Assembly (NCBI RefSeq): GCF_005924265.1
Contig: NZ_VCLB01000002.1
Location: forward strand, 434,001 to 498,000
DNA from: Martelella lutilitoris
Lineage (GTDB): Bacteria; Pseudomonadota; Alphaproteobacteria; Rhizobiales; Rhizobiaceae
Direction: 5' to 3'
DNA length: 64,000 nt
The translations under genes were made by a program, and so were the position numbers. Under the pieces are notes generated by a model, which worked only from the letters and a program-made list of their open reading frames with translations, was not told the origin of the DNA and did not search any database. This document shows positions 42,428 through 50,831 of this stretch, piece by piece (position 1 is the stretch's first letter; each line of letters starts with the position of its first letter).

Positions 42428-44689
42428 TCAGACGCGCTTTAGCGCCTCTTCGAGCGGAAGCGGTCGCGAGAACAGATAGCCCTGGCCATAGGCCACGCCG
42501 ATGGCGCGCACCTGCTCGGCCTGCAGCGCGTCCTCCACCCCTTCGGCGACCATGGTGCAGTCCATGTTGCGGGCGATCGCGACGATGCCTTCGATCAGCC
42601 TGCGGCTGCGGGCGGCAAGGGCCGGATCGGCGTTGGTGAGCCCCTTGGTAAAGGTTTGGTCGATCTTGATCGTGTCCACATGGAAACGTGTGAGATAGGC
42701 AAGCGAGGAGTAGCCGGTACCGAAGTCATCTAGCGCGATCCTGCAACCCATCTCCTTCAGCATGCGCAGGCTGTCGGAGATCCGCTGGTTGTCCTCCATG
42801 AAGACGGCCTCGGTGATTTCGACGGTCAGGCGGTTGGCATTAATACCGTATGCTTTGAGCTCGTCGGCCATGAAGGCGACCTTCTCGGGCGTCATTTGCA
42901 CCGGAGACAGGTTGACGGCGATGTGGAGCCGGTCGTCGCCGCGCGCTCGGCTGAGGGCGCAAAGCCCTGACAAGGCCTTGGAAAACAATTGCCGGCCGGC
43001 GTGATTGATCCATTTCGTCTCTTCGGCCACGGCAATGAATTCGCCGGGCGGGATCAGTCCCTTCTCGGGATGGTTCAGCCGCATCAGCGCCTCGAAGCCG
43101 ATGATCTGGCCGCTTCGAAGACAGGTGATCGGCTGGAAGCTCGGTTCGAACAGGTTCTCCTCTATGCCGCGCAGGATGTCGGCTTCCGTTTCCGTCCGCT
43201 TCTTCCTGCTTGCAAGCATTTGCGGCTCGAATTGCCTTATGCCGTTGCCGCCTTCCGCCTTGCGCGAGGTTGCAGCGATGGCAGCGAAACGGATGAGGTC
43301 CTCGTTGTCGGCCGCATCATCCGGAAAACAGGCAATGCCGATACTGACCGTCACGGAAATGGCGGCCGGACCGATCTGGAATGGCTCGGCGGTGGCGCGC
43401 AGAAGCGTGCGGGCGATCGACCACGCCGCCGCCCTCGCATCCGTTCCGGCCACCGCAACCGCGAATTCATCGCCGCCGAGACGGGCGGAAATTGAAGCCT
43501 TGCTCAGCGCAGGTCCGCAGCGCTTGACGAAGGCACGCAGCAACTCCTCGGCGGCTGCGTAACCGTGGTGATCGCCGACAGCCTTGAAGCGGTCGAGATC
43601 GACGACCATGCAGGCGGTCCGGCTATCGGATCCGGCGTCGGCGATAAGATCAGCCAGCATTTTCTCAAAGCCGACCCGGTTTACGAGGCCGGTCAGATAG
43701 TCGGAAAATTCGGCCGCGATTTCCCCTCCGGCCCTGCCGGTCATTTCGGAAATATCCTGGATCAGCACAAGCGTGAACGCTTCCCCTTCCGGGGTGAAGA
43801 CGGCGGTCGCTGCAAACCAGATATCGGAAACCGTGCCGTCGGCGAGCAGGAACCGAAGCGTTCCTCTCTGGGGTCTCTGCTCCTGGCGCATGTCCGCGAG
43901 GCGCTTGCCGATCATTTCCCGATCCGGGTCGGCGATGAGTTCAGCAACGTCCTTGCCGATCACCTCGTCGCGGCGATAGCCGCTCTTTGCGAGCCAGGCC
44001 TTGCTCACATCGACCAGTTGCCCCTCGTCGGAGATGAGGCTGGCCATCTGGGTTTCGCTCTCGAAGAGGTGGCCGAACGATTGAGATGTGTCCTGCGGCG
44101 TCGACCATGTGCTGCCTTGTCGCGACCTGTCGTTGGCGTTTCCCGGAGCGCTTTCCGGCTCTGCCTCCGGTTGCGCGGCGCCCGGCACCAGCGAGCGGCG
44201 AAGCCGCCAGATGCCCCACAGCGGAAAGCCGACGGCCAGCAGCGCTGCCAGAGACATCAACCAGAATCCGATGCCGTTTTCCGTCTTGTTTGCAAAATGG
44301 ATACGGAAACGGCCGATCTGTTCGGCGCCGTCATCAAAGCCTGCGACAAGCGGACGGGTGAGGGATGCAAGGCGCGCGTCAAGCCGTCCGTCTTCCAGCG
44401 TCAGGTCGAGCGAACCTGCCCGATCGCTGATCACGAGCTTCTCGATTTCCGGCGTATTCTCGAGCGCGGTTGCAATTGTCTCGATCGTCGCATGGTCGGC
44501 GGCAACTATGGAAACGGCCGGCGCCGGCGCGCTGATCTCGGCAAGCTGGGCAATATGGCGGGTGACCCGCAGACGGTCCGTCTCGATGTTCCAAAGCGAA
44601 TAAAGGGATACCGCCAGCAAGACCAAGCCGGAAAGGCAGGCGCCGGAAAGGGCGATCAGAAGGTCTTTGTGGGAGCGCAGTCTGACCAT
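42428..44689 (-). CDS. PAS-GGDEF-EAL domain cyclic-di-GMP protein
   Basis: This 753-residue inner-membrane protein has a first segment at about 10-28, a periplasmic stretch and a second segment at about 148-166. A PAS domain (residues 210-320), a GGDEF domain with an intact ARLGGDEF motif and an EAL domain with intact active-site motifs (GFEALMRL, DDFGTGYSSLAYL, MVAEGVE) follow. It may synthesise or hydrolyse cyclic-di-GMP, or switch between the two. It sits between pth and rplY on the same strand with 74 bp to pth. Confidence 0.93.
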   Translation of the reverse strand: MVRLRSHKDLLIALSGACLSGLVLLAVSLYSLWNIETDRLRVTRHIAQLAEISAPAPAVSIVAADHATIETIATALENTPEIEKLVISDRAGSLDLTLEDGRLDARLASLTRPLVAGFDDGAEQIGRFRIHFANKTENGIGFWLMSLAALLAVGFPLWGIWRLRRSLVPGAAQPEAEPESAPGNANDRSRQGSTWSTPQDTSQSFGHLFESETQMASLISDEGQLVDVSKAWLAKSGYRRDEVIGKDVAELIADPDREMIGKRLADMRQEQRPQRGTLRFLLADGTVSDIWFAATAVFTPEGEAFTLVLIQDISEMTGRAGGEIAAEFSDYLTGLVNRVGFEKMLADLIADAGSDSRTACMVVDLDRFKAVGDHHGYAAAEELLRAFVKRCGPALSKASISARLGGDEFAVAVAGTDARAAAWSIARTLLRATAEPFQIGPAAISVTVSIGIACFPDDAADNEDLIRFAAIAATSRKAEGGNGIRQFEPQMLASRKKRTETEADILRGIEENLFEPSFQPITCLRSGQIIGFEALMRLNHPEKGLIPPGEFIAVAEETKWINHAGRQLFSKALSGLCALSRARGDDRLHIAVNLSPVQMTPEKVAFMADELKAYGINANRLTVEITEAVFMEDNQRISDSLRMLKEMGCRIALDDFGTGYSSLAYLTRFHVDTIKIDQTFTKGLTNADPALAARSRRLIEGIVAIARNMDCTMVAEGVEDALQAEQVRAIGVAYGQGYLFSRPLPLEEALKRV

Positions 44690-44706
44690 GTCTATGTACG
44701 TGGTCC

Positions 44707-44761
44707 CTTCTCCACGCTCAGTTTCGCTACTGTGAATGATCCCGCCAGGGTCGTGGAGAAG
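44707..44761. other. Inverted repeat upstream of the GGDEF-EAL gene
   Basis: CTTCTCCACG (44707-44716) and CGTGGAGAAG (44752-44761) are perfect inverted repeats around 35 bases. They begin 18 bp before the start codon at 44689, so they could be a regulator site or a 5' untranslated hairpin that sequesters the start. No match to a known operator is recognised. Confidence 0.4.
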
Positions 44762-44904
44762 CGTAAGTTTCGGCTTTCGAATAGCATGCCCTCTTTTTAG
44801 CGGAGCTGCAATAAGAAACCCCTAACGAACCGGGTTCGGTGAACGGAATTGAACAGCAAGCGGCCGTTGATATTCCGCTCTGCAACTTCCGCTGGCCTTG
44901 TTGC

Positions 44905-44936
44905 AAACAACAAAGCCGCGGACAAATCCGCGGCTT
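44905..44936 (-). terminator. rplY terminator
   Basis: A perfect 9-bp stem, AAGCCGCGG with CCGCGGCTT (44913-44921 and 44928-44936), has a six-base loop. On the minus strand it is followed by TGTTGTTTGC. It is 30 bp past the rplY stop, so it terminates rplY. Confidence 0.8.
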
Positions 44937-44966
44937 CGGTATCTTTTGGCTTGGCCTGCCGGAAGC

Positions 44967-45608
44967 TTATTCTTCCGAAGCCTCGCCCTCGGTCTCGGCT
45001 GCCTCTTCCGCCTCGGCTTCGTCCTGTTCGGACTTCAGGCCGGCCGGCGCTGCAATCGTTGCGATGGTGAAGTCGCGGTCGGTGATGACCGGGGTAACCT
45101 TCGCGGGCAGGTCAACGGCGGAGATGTGGATCGACTCGCCGACATTGACGGACGAAAGATCAACCGTGATGCTGTCGGGGATGGCGTTTGCCGGGCAGTG
45201 GAACTCGACCTCGTGACGGACGATGTTCAGGACGCCGCCCTTCTTGATGCCGGGGCACTTGTCTTCATTGATGAAGTGAACCGGAACGGCAACGGTGACG
45301 GTGCTCTTTTCGGAGATCCGCAGGAAGTCGACATGCATGACGAAGTCGCGGACCGGGTCGAGCTGGTAGTCCTTCGGCAGGACCATGTACTTGTCCTTGC
45401 CGACTTCGATCGTGAAGGTCGTGGTCATGAAGCCACCGTCGAAGATGCGCTTGGTCACTTCCTTGCGGGAGACCGCGATCGATACCGGGGCTTTCTTGTC
45501 GCCGTAGATGACGGCGGGCACCAGACCGTTGCGGCGCAGTTCGCGGGAGGACCCCTTACCGACCCGTTCGCGCGCTTCGGCCGTGAGCAGAGAGCTTTTG
45601 TCGCTCAT
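44967..45608 (-). CDS. rplY: 50S ribosomal protein L25, long CTC form
   Basis: This 213-residue protein binds 5S rRNA in the large subunit. The N-terminal L25 domain is clear ([20 protein letters not shown], 20 residues), with the CTC-type C-terminal domain ([20 protein letters not shown]). It ends in a very acidic, disordered tail (about the last 25 residues, mostly Glu, Ala and Asp). A promoter with good spacing lies at 45722-45750 and a terminator follows the gene. Confidence 0.97.
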   Translation of the reverse strand: MSDKSSLLTAEARERVGKGSSRELRRNGLVPAVIYGDKKAPVSIAVSRKEVTKRIFDGGFMTTTFTIEVGKDKYMVLPKDYQLDPVRDFVMHVDFLRISEKSTVTVAVPVHFINEDKCPGIKKGGVLNIVRHEVEFHCPANAIPDSITVDLSSVNVGESIHISAVDLPAKVTPVITDRDFTIATIAAPAGLKSEQDEAEAEEAAETEGEASEE

Positions 45609-45721
45609 GGCATTTCCTTTCAGGTTATATGGAGCGTTGTGCCGGCAGCCTTTCTGCCGCCAAAACGGAGGGACAAACCCTCATTCGCGCTGCCTCCAAG
45701 GGTGTCTGCGCGAACGCGCTG

Positions 45722-45750
45722 GCTATATAGGAGGTGTCGCCAAAAGGCAA
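45722..45750 (-). promoter_or_regulatory. Putative rplY promoter
   Basis: On the minus strand TTGCCT (45750-45745) is followed after 17 bases by TATAGC (45727-45722), within a CTATATAG context. This matches the rhizobial CTTGAC...CTATAT type. It would give a start near 45714 and a 5' untranslated region of about 106 bases. Confidence 0.45.
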
Positions 45751-45888
45751 GTGCGGAGCGCGCCGGACCGAAGATTGGGCGCATGGGCTCGCTTTGGCCG
45801 GCGTTTTTTGCTGTTCCGGCCTAATCCAAAAGGTTACTAATACGCGTAGTGATGCTTTTTGCCAGGGAAACTCGCTCGAGAGGACCGT

Positions 45889-47967
45889 GTGGACGCGCTT
45901 ATATCATGTCTTGCTGCCGGGCACACTAACCGCTCGATTGCGGCCGCTCTGTTCATCGCCATCGTGGGGTCCTATCTGGCGATAAGCATCGTCGGCCGCG
46001 TTCGCGCCCTGCCGCTGGCCCACTCCTGGATGTGGCTGATCCTGGCCGGCATCATCGGCGGTATGACCATCTGGTGCACGCATTTTGCCGCGATGCTCGG
46101 CTACAGGCTGGAGCTGCCGCACACCTTTGACCCGGTCCTGACCTTCCTTTCACTCGGATCTGCGATCGTCACCACGACGCTCGGCATGCTGATCGTCTGC
46201 AGCGGCGGCAAATCGCTGCTGGTTGAAGCCGGCGGCGTGGTCTTCGGGCTGGGCATCGTGCTGATGCATTTCATCGGCATGGCCGGCTTCAATGTCCCCG
46301 GACATTTCGTCTGGTCCACGGATTTTGTCGTGACCTCGCTCGTTCTGGGGGCGGTCATCGGCCTAATCTCCAGTTCCGCTGCCAACCGTATTCCCGGGCG
46401 GTGGAACATGGCGCTGGCCACCGTTCTGGTGGTTCTGGCGATTTTCGCCGTCCACATGGTCAGCCTTGCCGGCCTCACGGTCGTCCCCGACGGCACCATC
46501 CTGATGCCCGACAGCGGCTTGCAGCCGCAGACCATGACCTTCTTCACCGCGCAGGCGGCGGGCGTGGTGATCGTGCTCGGTCTCGGACTGCTGATGCTTG
46601 ATGCAAAGAACCGCGAAATGGTCTCTTCGCAACTCCACCGCGCCAGCGCCCATGACGCGCTCACCGGGCTGCCGAACCGGCGTGCGCTGATCGAGGAATT
46701 GCAGCGGACGCTGGAGCAGGGCCGAAGCGATACGGCCTTTGCGCTCGGTTTCCTCGATATCAGTGGCTTCAAGGAAATCAATGTCGTGCACGGCAATGCC
46801 GCCGGCGACTATATTCTCGGAACCATCGCCCAGAAGATCATTGGAGTTCTGCCGGCCGATGCCTTCGTCGCGCGCGCCGGAAATGACGAGTTCGCGGTCC
46901 TGCTGCGCGGCTACCGGTATCGTCAGGATGTGTTGAAGATCTGCCGCCGGGTGATGAGCGAGATCGCGCAGCCCATCGAGTGGCAGGGCAAGAGGATCGA
47001 AATCGTCTTGCATGGCGGCTGCGCGCTCTCTCCGGGCGATGGCCGGATTGCCGATGAACTCGTGGCCAGGGTCGATGCCGCGCTCCAGCGGTCCAAGCGC
47101 GGCACGGCCGGGGCGCTTGCCTTCTACGATGAGGACCTGGACCATGGCGAGCGACAGATGAACGCCCTGGCGCTCGACATGCGTCGCGCGCTGGAGGACG
47201 GCGAGTTTCGGCTGTTCTACCAGCAGCAGCATCTGACGAATGATCGTTCGATCTTCGGTTTCGAGGTTCTGCTGCGCTGGTTTCACAAGGATCGCGGGCT
47301 GATCCCGCCTGACGATTTCATTCCTCTGGCCGAGAGGACCGGGTTCATCACCACGCTCGGAGAATGGGTGCTGCGCCAGGCCTGCGCGGACGCCGCCCGC
47401 TGGAAACAGCCTTACCAAGTCGGGGTCAATGTCGCCCCCCAGCAGCTCGCCGACCTGCATTTTCCCGAAAAGGTGGCCGATATCCTCCGCGAGACCGGAT
47501 TTCCGGCAAACCGTCTGGAACTTGAATTTACCGAAAGCGGCATTGTCGAGAATGTCTATCGGGCCCACGAGACCTTCGCACGATTGAGGGCGCTTGGCGT
47601 CAAGATCGCCATGGATGATTTCGGTACGGGCTATTCGTCGCTGGCGACGCTGCAGCAGTTTCCCTTCAACAAGATCAAGATCGACCGGTCCTTCGTCTCC
47701 GGATTACCGGACGACGCGCTGTCAGCGGCGATCGTCCGCTCCACCGTCATCATCTCCAAAAGCCTTGGCTTGCGCGTGCTCGCCGAAGGGGTGGAAACCG
47801 AAGAACAGCTGGAATTCCTGCGGCGCGAAGGCTGTACGCGCGCCCAGGGGTACTACTTCGGCAAGCCGAAGCCGCGCGACGAGATCGAAATCATCGTCAA
47901 TGACGACGGCGTCTTCGGCGCGCCGGAAACCGAAGCCGGGCAGGCAAAGGCGAAGAACACCATCTGA
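45889..47967 (+). CDS. MHYT-GGDEF-EAL domain protein
   Basis: This 692-residue protein has an N-terminal seven-helix MHYT sensor domain, with three repeated His-containing motifs (WCTHFAAML, VLMHFIGMA, FAVHMVSLA) that are proposed to bind copper, CO or NO. A GGDEF domain has the key motif as RAGNDEF, not GGDEF. The EAL domain has EVL in the first motif but keeps DDFGTGYSSLATL and AEGVE. It is therefore likely a cyclic-di-GMP phosphodiesterase rather than a synthase. GTG at 45889 has GAGAGGA upstream. Confidence 0.9.
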   Translation: MDALISCLAAGHTNRSIAAALFIAIVGSYLAISIVGRVRALPLAHSWMWLILAGIIGGMTIWCTHFAAMLGYRLELPHTFDPVLTFLSLGSAIVTTTLGMLIVCSGGKSLLVEAGGVVFGLGIVLMHFIGMAGFNVPGHFVWSTDFVVTSLVLGAVIGLISSSAANRIPGRWNMALATVLVVLAIFAVHMVSLAGLTVVPDGTILMPDSGLQPQTMTFFTAQAAGVVIVLGLGLLMLDAKNREMVSSQLHRASAHDALTGLPNRRALIEELQRTLEQGRSDTAFALGFLDISGFKEINVVHGNAAGDYILGTIAQKIIGVLPADAFVARAGNDEFAVLLRGYRYRQDVLKICRRVMSEIAQPIEWQGKRIEIVLHGGCALSPGDGRIADELVARVDAALQRSKRGTAGALAFYDEDLDHGERQMNALALDMRRALEDGEFRLFYQQQHLTNDRSIFGFEVLLRWFHKDRGLIPPDDFIPLAERTGFITTLGEWVLRQACADAARWKQPYQVGVNVAPQQLADLHFPEKVADILRETGFPANRLELEFTESGIVENVYRAHETFARLRALGVKIAMDDFGTGYSSLATLQQFPFNKIKIDRSFVSGLPDDALSAAIVRSTVIISKSLGLRVLAEGVETEEQLEFLRREGCTRAQGYYFGKPKPRDEIEIIVNDDGVFGAPETEAGQAKAKNTI

Positions 47968-48086
47968 CGGCGGTGAGCCCAAAAGCCTGCTCGGTTGCGG
48001 CGCCTGCTACGGTTGGCGGGAGGTGAGGCTTTCCTCAAGACATGCCCCTGCCTATGCTTGTTCCAACGGGATCGAAGGAGGGAACA

Positions 48087-48470
48087 ATGACGCTCGGGGT
48101 CAAGGAGGCGCTGGATGCCTTTCAGGCGCAGAACAATGCTGCCGACAAGTTGTGGGCCTATTTTTCCGCCGTCAGCCTGGCCGTGGCTGGTTATGTCATC
48201 TCATACAGCAGCGGCGATGGCTTCAGCACGGCCCGTATTCTTGCCATTGCCGGCGCCTACGCAATCTTCTGCGTCAACAACAACATGGCGCTCGGCGCGG
48301 CGCAAAGCCTGCTGGTGAGCCTCGCCCAGGCGGCGCGCGACAGCGGCGGCGCCGGCGGGGTGCCGCTGGATATCAGGGTGCTGAGCTGCCGGGCCGTGCG
48401 TTGGGGGCAAGCCCTGATGGCCTGCGCCGTGATCATCGGCACACTGATCTTCGGTCGTGTCTTCGGCTAG
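48087..48470 (+). CDS. Small inner-membrane protein of unknown function
   Basis: This 127-residue protein has a short soluble start (MTLGVKEALDAFQAQNNAAD) and three hydrophobic stretches at about 24-41, 47-67 and 104-125. I recognise no family. The excellent ribosome-binding site GAAGGAGGGAACA supports the ATG at 48087. The stop codon TAG is part of the terminal inverted repeat of the element starting at 48467, so the original C-terminus may have been longer. It is alone between the MHYT gene and the element. Confidence 0.7.
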   Translation: MTLGVKEALDAFQAQNNAADKLWAYFSAVSLAVAGYVISYSSGDGFSTARILAIAGAYAIFCVNNNMALGAAQSLLVSLAQAARDSGGAGGVPLDIRVLSCRAVRWGQALMACAVIIGTLIFGRVFG

Positions 48471-48741
48471 AGCGCTTCAGACCGAAATGGAATCCGTTCT
48501 GTTTGCCCAAACCGGACATTCCACGCGAAGAAGCCCGCGCGGCATAGCCATAGCTATATCGAAGGGCTTCGACAAAGTGGAAGGCCGGTTTCGGCAAACC
48601 CGCAAGGGCGGCATGAATTTGCGCCATTACCGGCGACCTTCGGCTTGGACATAGCTACGGCTATGCCTTGCGCCAAAGCCCTTGGTTCTGGCGCAAATTC
48701 CTTGCCGCAGAACGATTCCATTTCGGTCTGAAGCGCTCTAG
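48467..48741. mobile_element. MITE-like element with long terminal inverted repeats
   Basis: Bases 48467-48501 and 48708-48741 are inverted repeats with 34 of 35 positions matching and a single inserted C. They begin CTAGAGCGCTTCAGACC and end inside GGAATC-GTTCTG. A second, inner pair is visible (GGCATAGCCATAGCTAT near 48542 and ATAGCTACGGCTATGCC near 48652). The 275-bp element has no transposase and no convincing ORF. The CTAG ends could be part of a CTAG target duplication. Function as a mobile element is inferred from structure. Confidence 0.6.
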
Positions 48742-48744
48742 AGA

Positions 48745-48829
48745 ATCGGGAGAACAAGTGGAACCCGGTTTTTCCATAACCCGATTGCGTAAAACAAAGA
48801 GATGAATCACCGCCCGGTGATCCAGAACG
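48745..48829. repeat. Interspersed intergenic repeat, copy B
   Basis: This copy matches copy A at 14174-14263 in AAGTGGAACCCGGTTTTT, ATAACCCGATTGCGTAAAAC and the CACCGCCCGGTG hairpin. It starts directly after the MITE-like element, with ATCGGG (48746-48751) complementary to CCCGAT (48780-48785), and ends at the prs stop codon. Confidence 0.7.
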
Positions 48830-49762
48830 CTAGTCGAAAAGGCTCGAGACGGAGGATTCGTGGCTCGTCCTGTTGATCGCCTCGCCGATCAGCGCCGCCG
48901 TCGAAATCACGCGGATATTGCTGGCGGCAACCATTTCCCCGCGCGGCTGGATCGAGTCGGTGATCACCAGTTCCTCAAGCTTCGAGGAGCCGATGCGCTG
49001 GGCGGCGGCGCCGGAGAGGACGCCGTGGGTGATGTAGGCGGTCACCGAGAGCGCGCCATTGTTCAAAAGCGCTTCGGCGGCGTTGCAGAGCGTGCCGCCG
49101 GAATCGACGATATCGTCGATCAGGATGCACTCCTTGCCATCGACCTCGCCGATGATGTTCATCACCTCGGATTCGCCCGGACGTTCGCGCCGCTTGTCGA
49201 CGATGGCGAGAAGACAGTCGAGCCGTTTGGCGAGCGCGCGGGCGCGCACAACGCCGCCGACATCGGGCGAAACCACCATGACGTTTTCGAGATTGCGCCG
49301 CGCCTTGATGTCGCGGGCCAGGATCGGCAGGGCATATAGATTGTCTGTCGGAATGTCGAAGAAGCCCTGGATCTGGCCGGCATGAAGATCAAGCGTCATC
49401 ACGCGGTTGGCGCCGGCCTGGGTGATCAGGTTGGCGACGAGCTTGGCCGAGATCGGGGTGCGCGGGCCGGGCTTGCGGTCTTGCCTGGCATAGCCGAAAT
49501 AGGGAAGGACCGCCGTGATGCGCCGCGCCGAGGAGCGCCGGAACGCATCGATCATGATCAGCAGTTCCATCAGGTGGTCATTGGTCGGAAAAGACGTCGA
49601 CTGGACGACGAAAACGTCCTCGCCGCGCACGTTTTCCTGGATTTCCACGAAGATTTCCTGATCGGCGAACCGTCTGACGCTCGCCTTGCCCATCGGGACA
49701 TTGAGATAATTGCAGATCGCTTCGGCAAGCTGTCGATTGGAATTGCCCGCGAAAACCTTCAT
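48830..49762 (-). CDS. prs: Ribose-phosphate pyrophosphokinase
   Basis: This 310-residue enzyme makes PRPP from ribose 5-phosphate and ATP for nucleotide, histidine and tryptophan synthesis. The flexible loop and PRPP site ([20 protein letters not shown], 20 residues) and the [20 protein letters not shown] segment are intact. Expected length and start ([16 protein letters not shown]) agree with class I PRPP synthetases. The open frame continues to 49873 but adds low-complexity residues with no support. Confidence 0.97.
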   Translation of the reverse strand: MKVFAGNSNRQLAEAICNYLNVPMGKASVRRFADQEIFVEIQENVRGEDVFVVQSTSFPTNDHLMELLIMIDAFRRSSARRITAVLPYFGYARQDRKPGPRTPISAKLVANLITQAGANRVMTLDLHAGQIQGFFDIPTDNLYALPILARDIKARRNLENVMVVSPDVGGVVRARALAKRLDCLLAIVDKRRERPGESEVMNIIGEVDGKECILIDDIVDSGGTLCNAAEALLNNGALSVTAYITHGVLSGAAAQRIGSSKLEELVITDSIQPRGEMVAASNIRVISTAALIGEAINRTSHESSVSSLFD

Positions 49763-49900
49763 GTCATACCGCCCGTTGCGTCTTCCTGCCCGCTTTTTAA
49801 CCGGCTTGCCGGTGATTGCAAGGCGGTTGTTACGGTCTTGTGACGGTTTCAACCGACTTTCCCGTTTTTGCATCGGCCGCAGACCGGTGCGCCGATGGCC

Positions 49901-50749
49901 TTACCCCTGACTGTCGAGCCAGGCGAGGAGGCCCCCGACGGATTTCTGGCCGACATCGGCCATCATGTCAGGCGTCACCGCGTCCCAGGGATCGGCGCCG
50001 GAAAAGCCGCCTTTCGGCGCGGCTTCGCTGCCCTGGATGCGGTGCAGACGCAGGCCGTCCGTCCCGATGACGTCCCAGACATAGACGACGGAGACGTGTC
50101 CGTCCTCGTTGATGACCGAGAAATAGCCCTTGAGCGAGAGGTCGGCCGTCGTCTCGCCCGTCGGCACGATGGTGAGGCCTGCCGCCCGCACGCTGTCGCC
50201 GAGCCGGGCCGAAAGCGGCTCGAGCTTGTCGGACGGCGCGCCGATGATCGGCAGGAAGCGGACGGACTGGACGGCGGCCAGCGCTGCGGTCTGCTGCGGA
50301 GCGGCCGGTTCGGATGCCGCGGGGGCGGCGGCGGCCTGCCGCTGGGCGGCAGTAGCCGGGCTTTGGGCTGGTGCGGCCGTGATCTGGCGGGCAGCGCTTG
50401 CCGGTGCAGATGTCGCCTGTACCGGGGCCGTTGCGGCGGGCTGGTCAAGCTGTTCCGCCTGCTGGCCGAAAGTCGATGGCGCGCGGCCTCGTCCGGGCGT
50501 GGCGTCAAGCGTGGTGGCGGCGGCGGACGCTGTCGTCTGGCTGCCATAGGATGGCGCAGCCGGGGCGGCAAGATTTTGGCGGGCGACGTTTCCCTGCGGC
50601 GCGGCGGCGACCGGCGGCGGGGACTGCGTCGTCTGATAGGCTGGCGCGTTGACAGGCGCGGGCGGCGTTGACGACACCGTCATCACGTCGCTGGCGGAGC
50701 AGGCGGCAAGCAGGCCCGCAGCAATGAAAATGCTTGCCATCCGCATCAT
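49901..50749 (-). CDS. Putative lipoprotein of unknown function
   Basis: This 282-residue protein has a lipobox (IAAGLLAACSAS), with the Cys near residue 17, so it should be processed by Lgt and Lsp and anchored to a membrane. Residues about 25-150 are a Pro/Ala/Gln-rich disordered linker. The C-terminal 120 residues form a folded domain (PSDKLEPLSARLGDSVRAAG, then ETTADLSLKGYFS). It lies in the prs-M24-pgeF-lgt neighbourhood, 82 bp after the M24 gene. I do not recognise the domain. Confidence 0.82.
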   Translation of the reverse strand: MMRMASIFIAAGLLAACSASDVMTVSSTPPAPVNAPAYQTTQSPPPVAAAPQGNVARQNLAAPAAPSYGSQTTASAAATTLDATPGRGRAPSTFGQQAEQLDQPAATAPVQATSAPASAARQITAAPAQSPATAAQRQAAAAPAASEPAAPQQTAALAAVQSVRFLPIIGAPSDKLEPLSARLGDSVRAAGLTIVPTGETTADLSLKGYFSVINEDGHVSVVYVWDVIGTDGLRLHRIQGSEAAPKGGFSGADPWDAVTPDMMADVGQKSVGGLLAWLDSQG

Positions 50750-50831
50750 CTGACCACGCCCTTTCCGTTGAAAATACTTGCGATTTTCGGGAGAGGGCGC
50801 AGCCTTGTCAAACGCTCGCGGCGATCATGCT

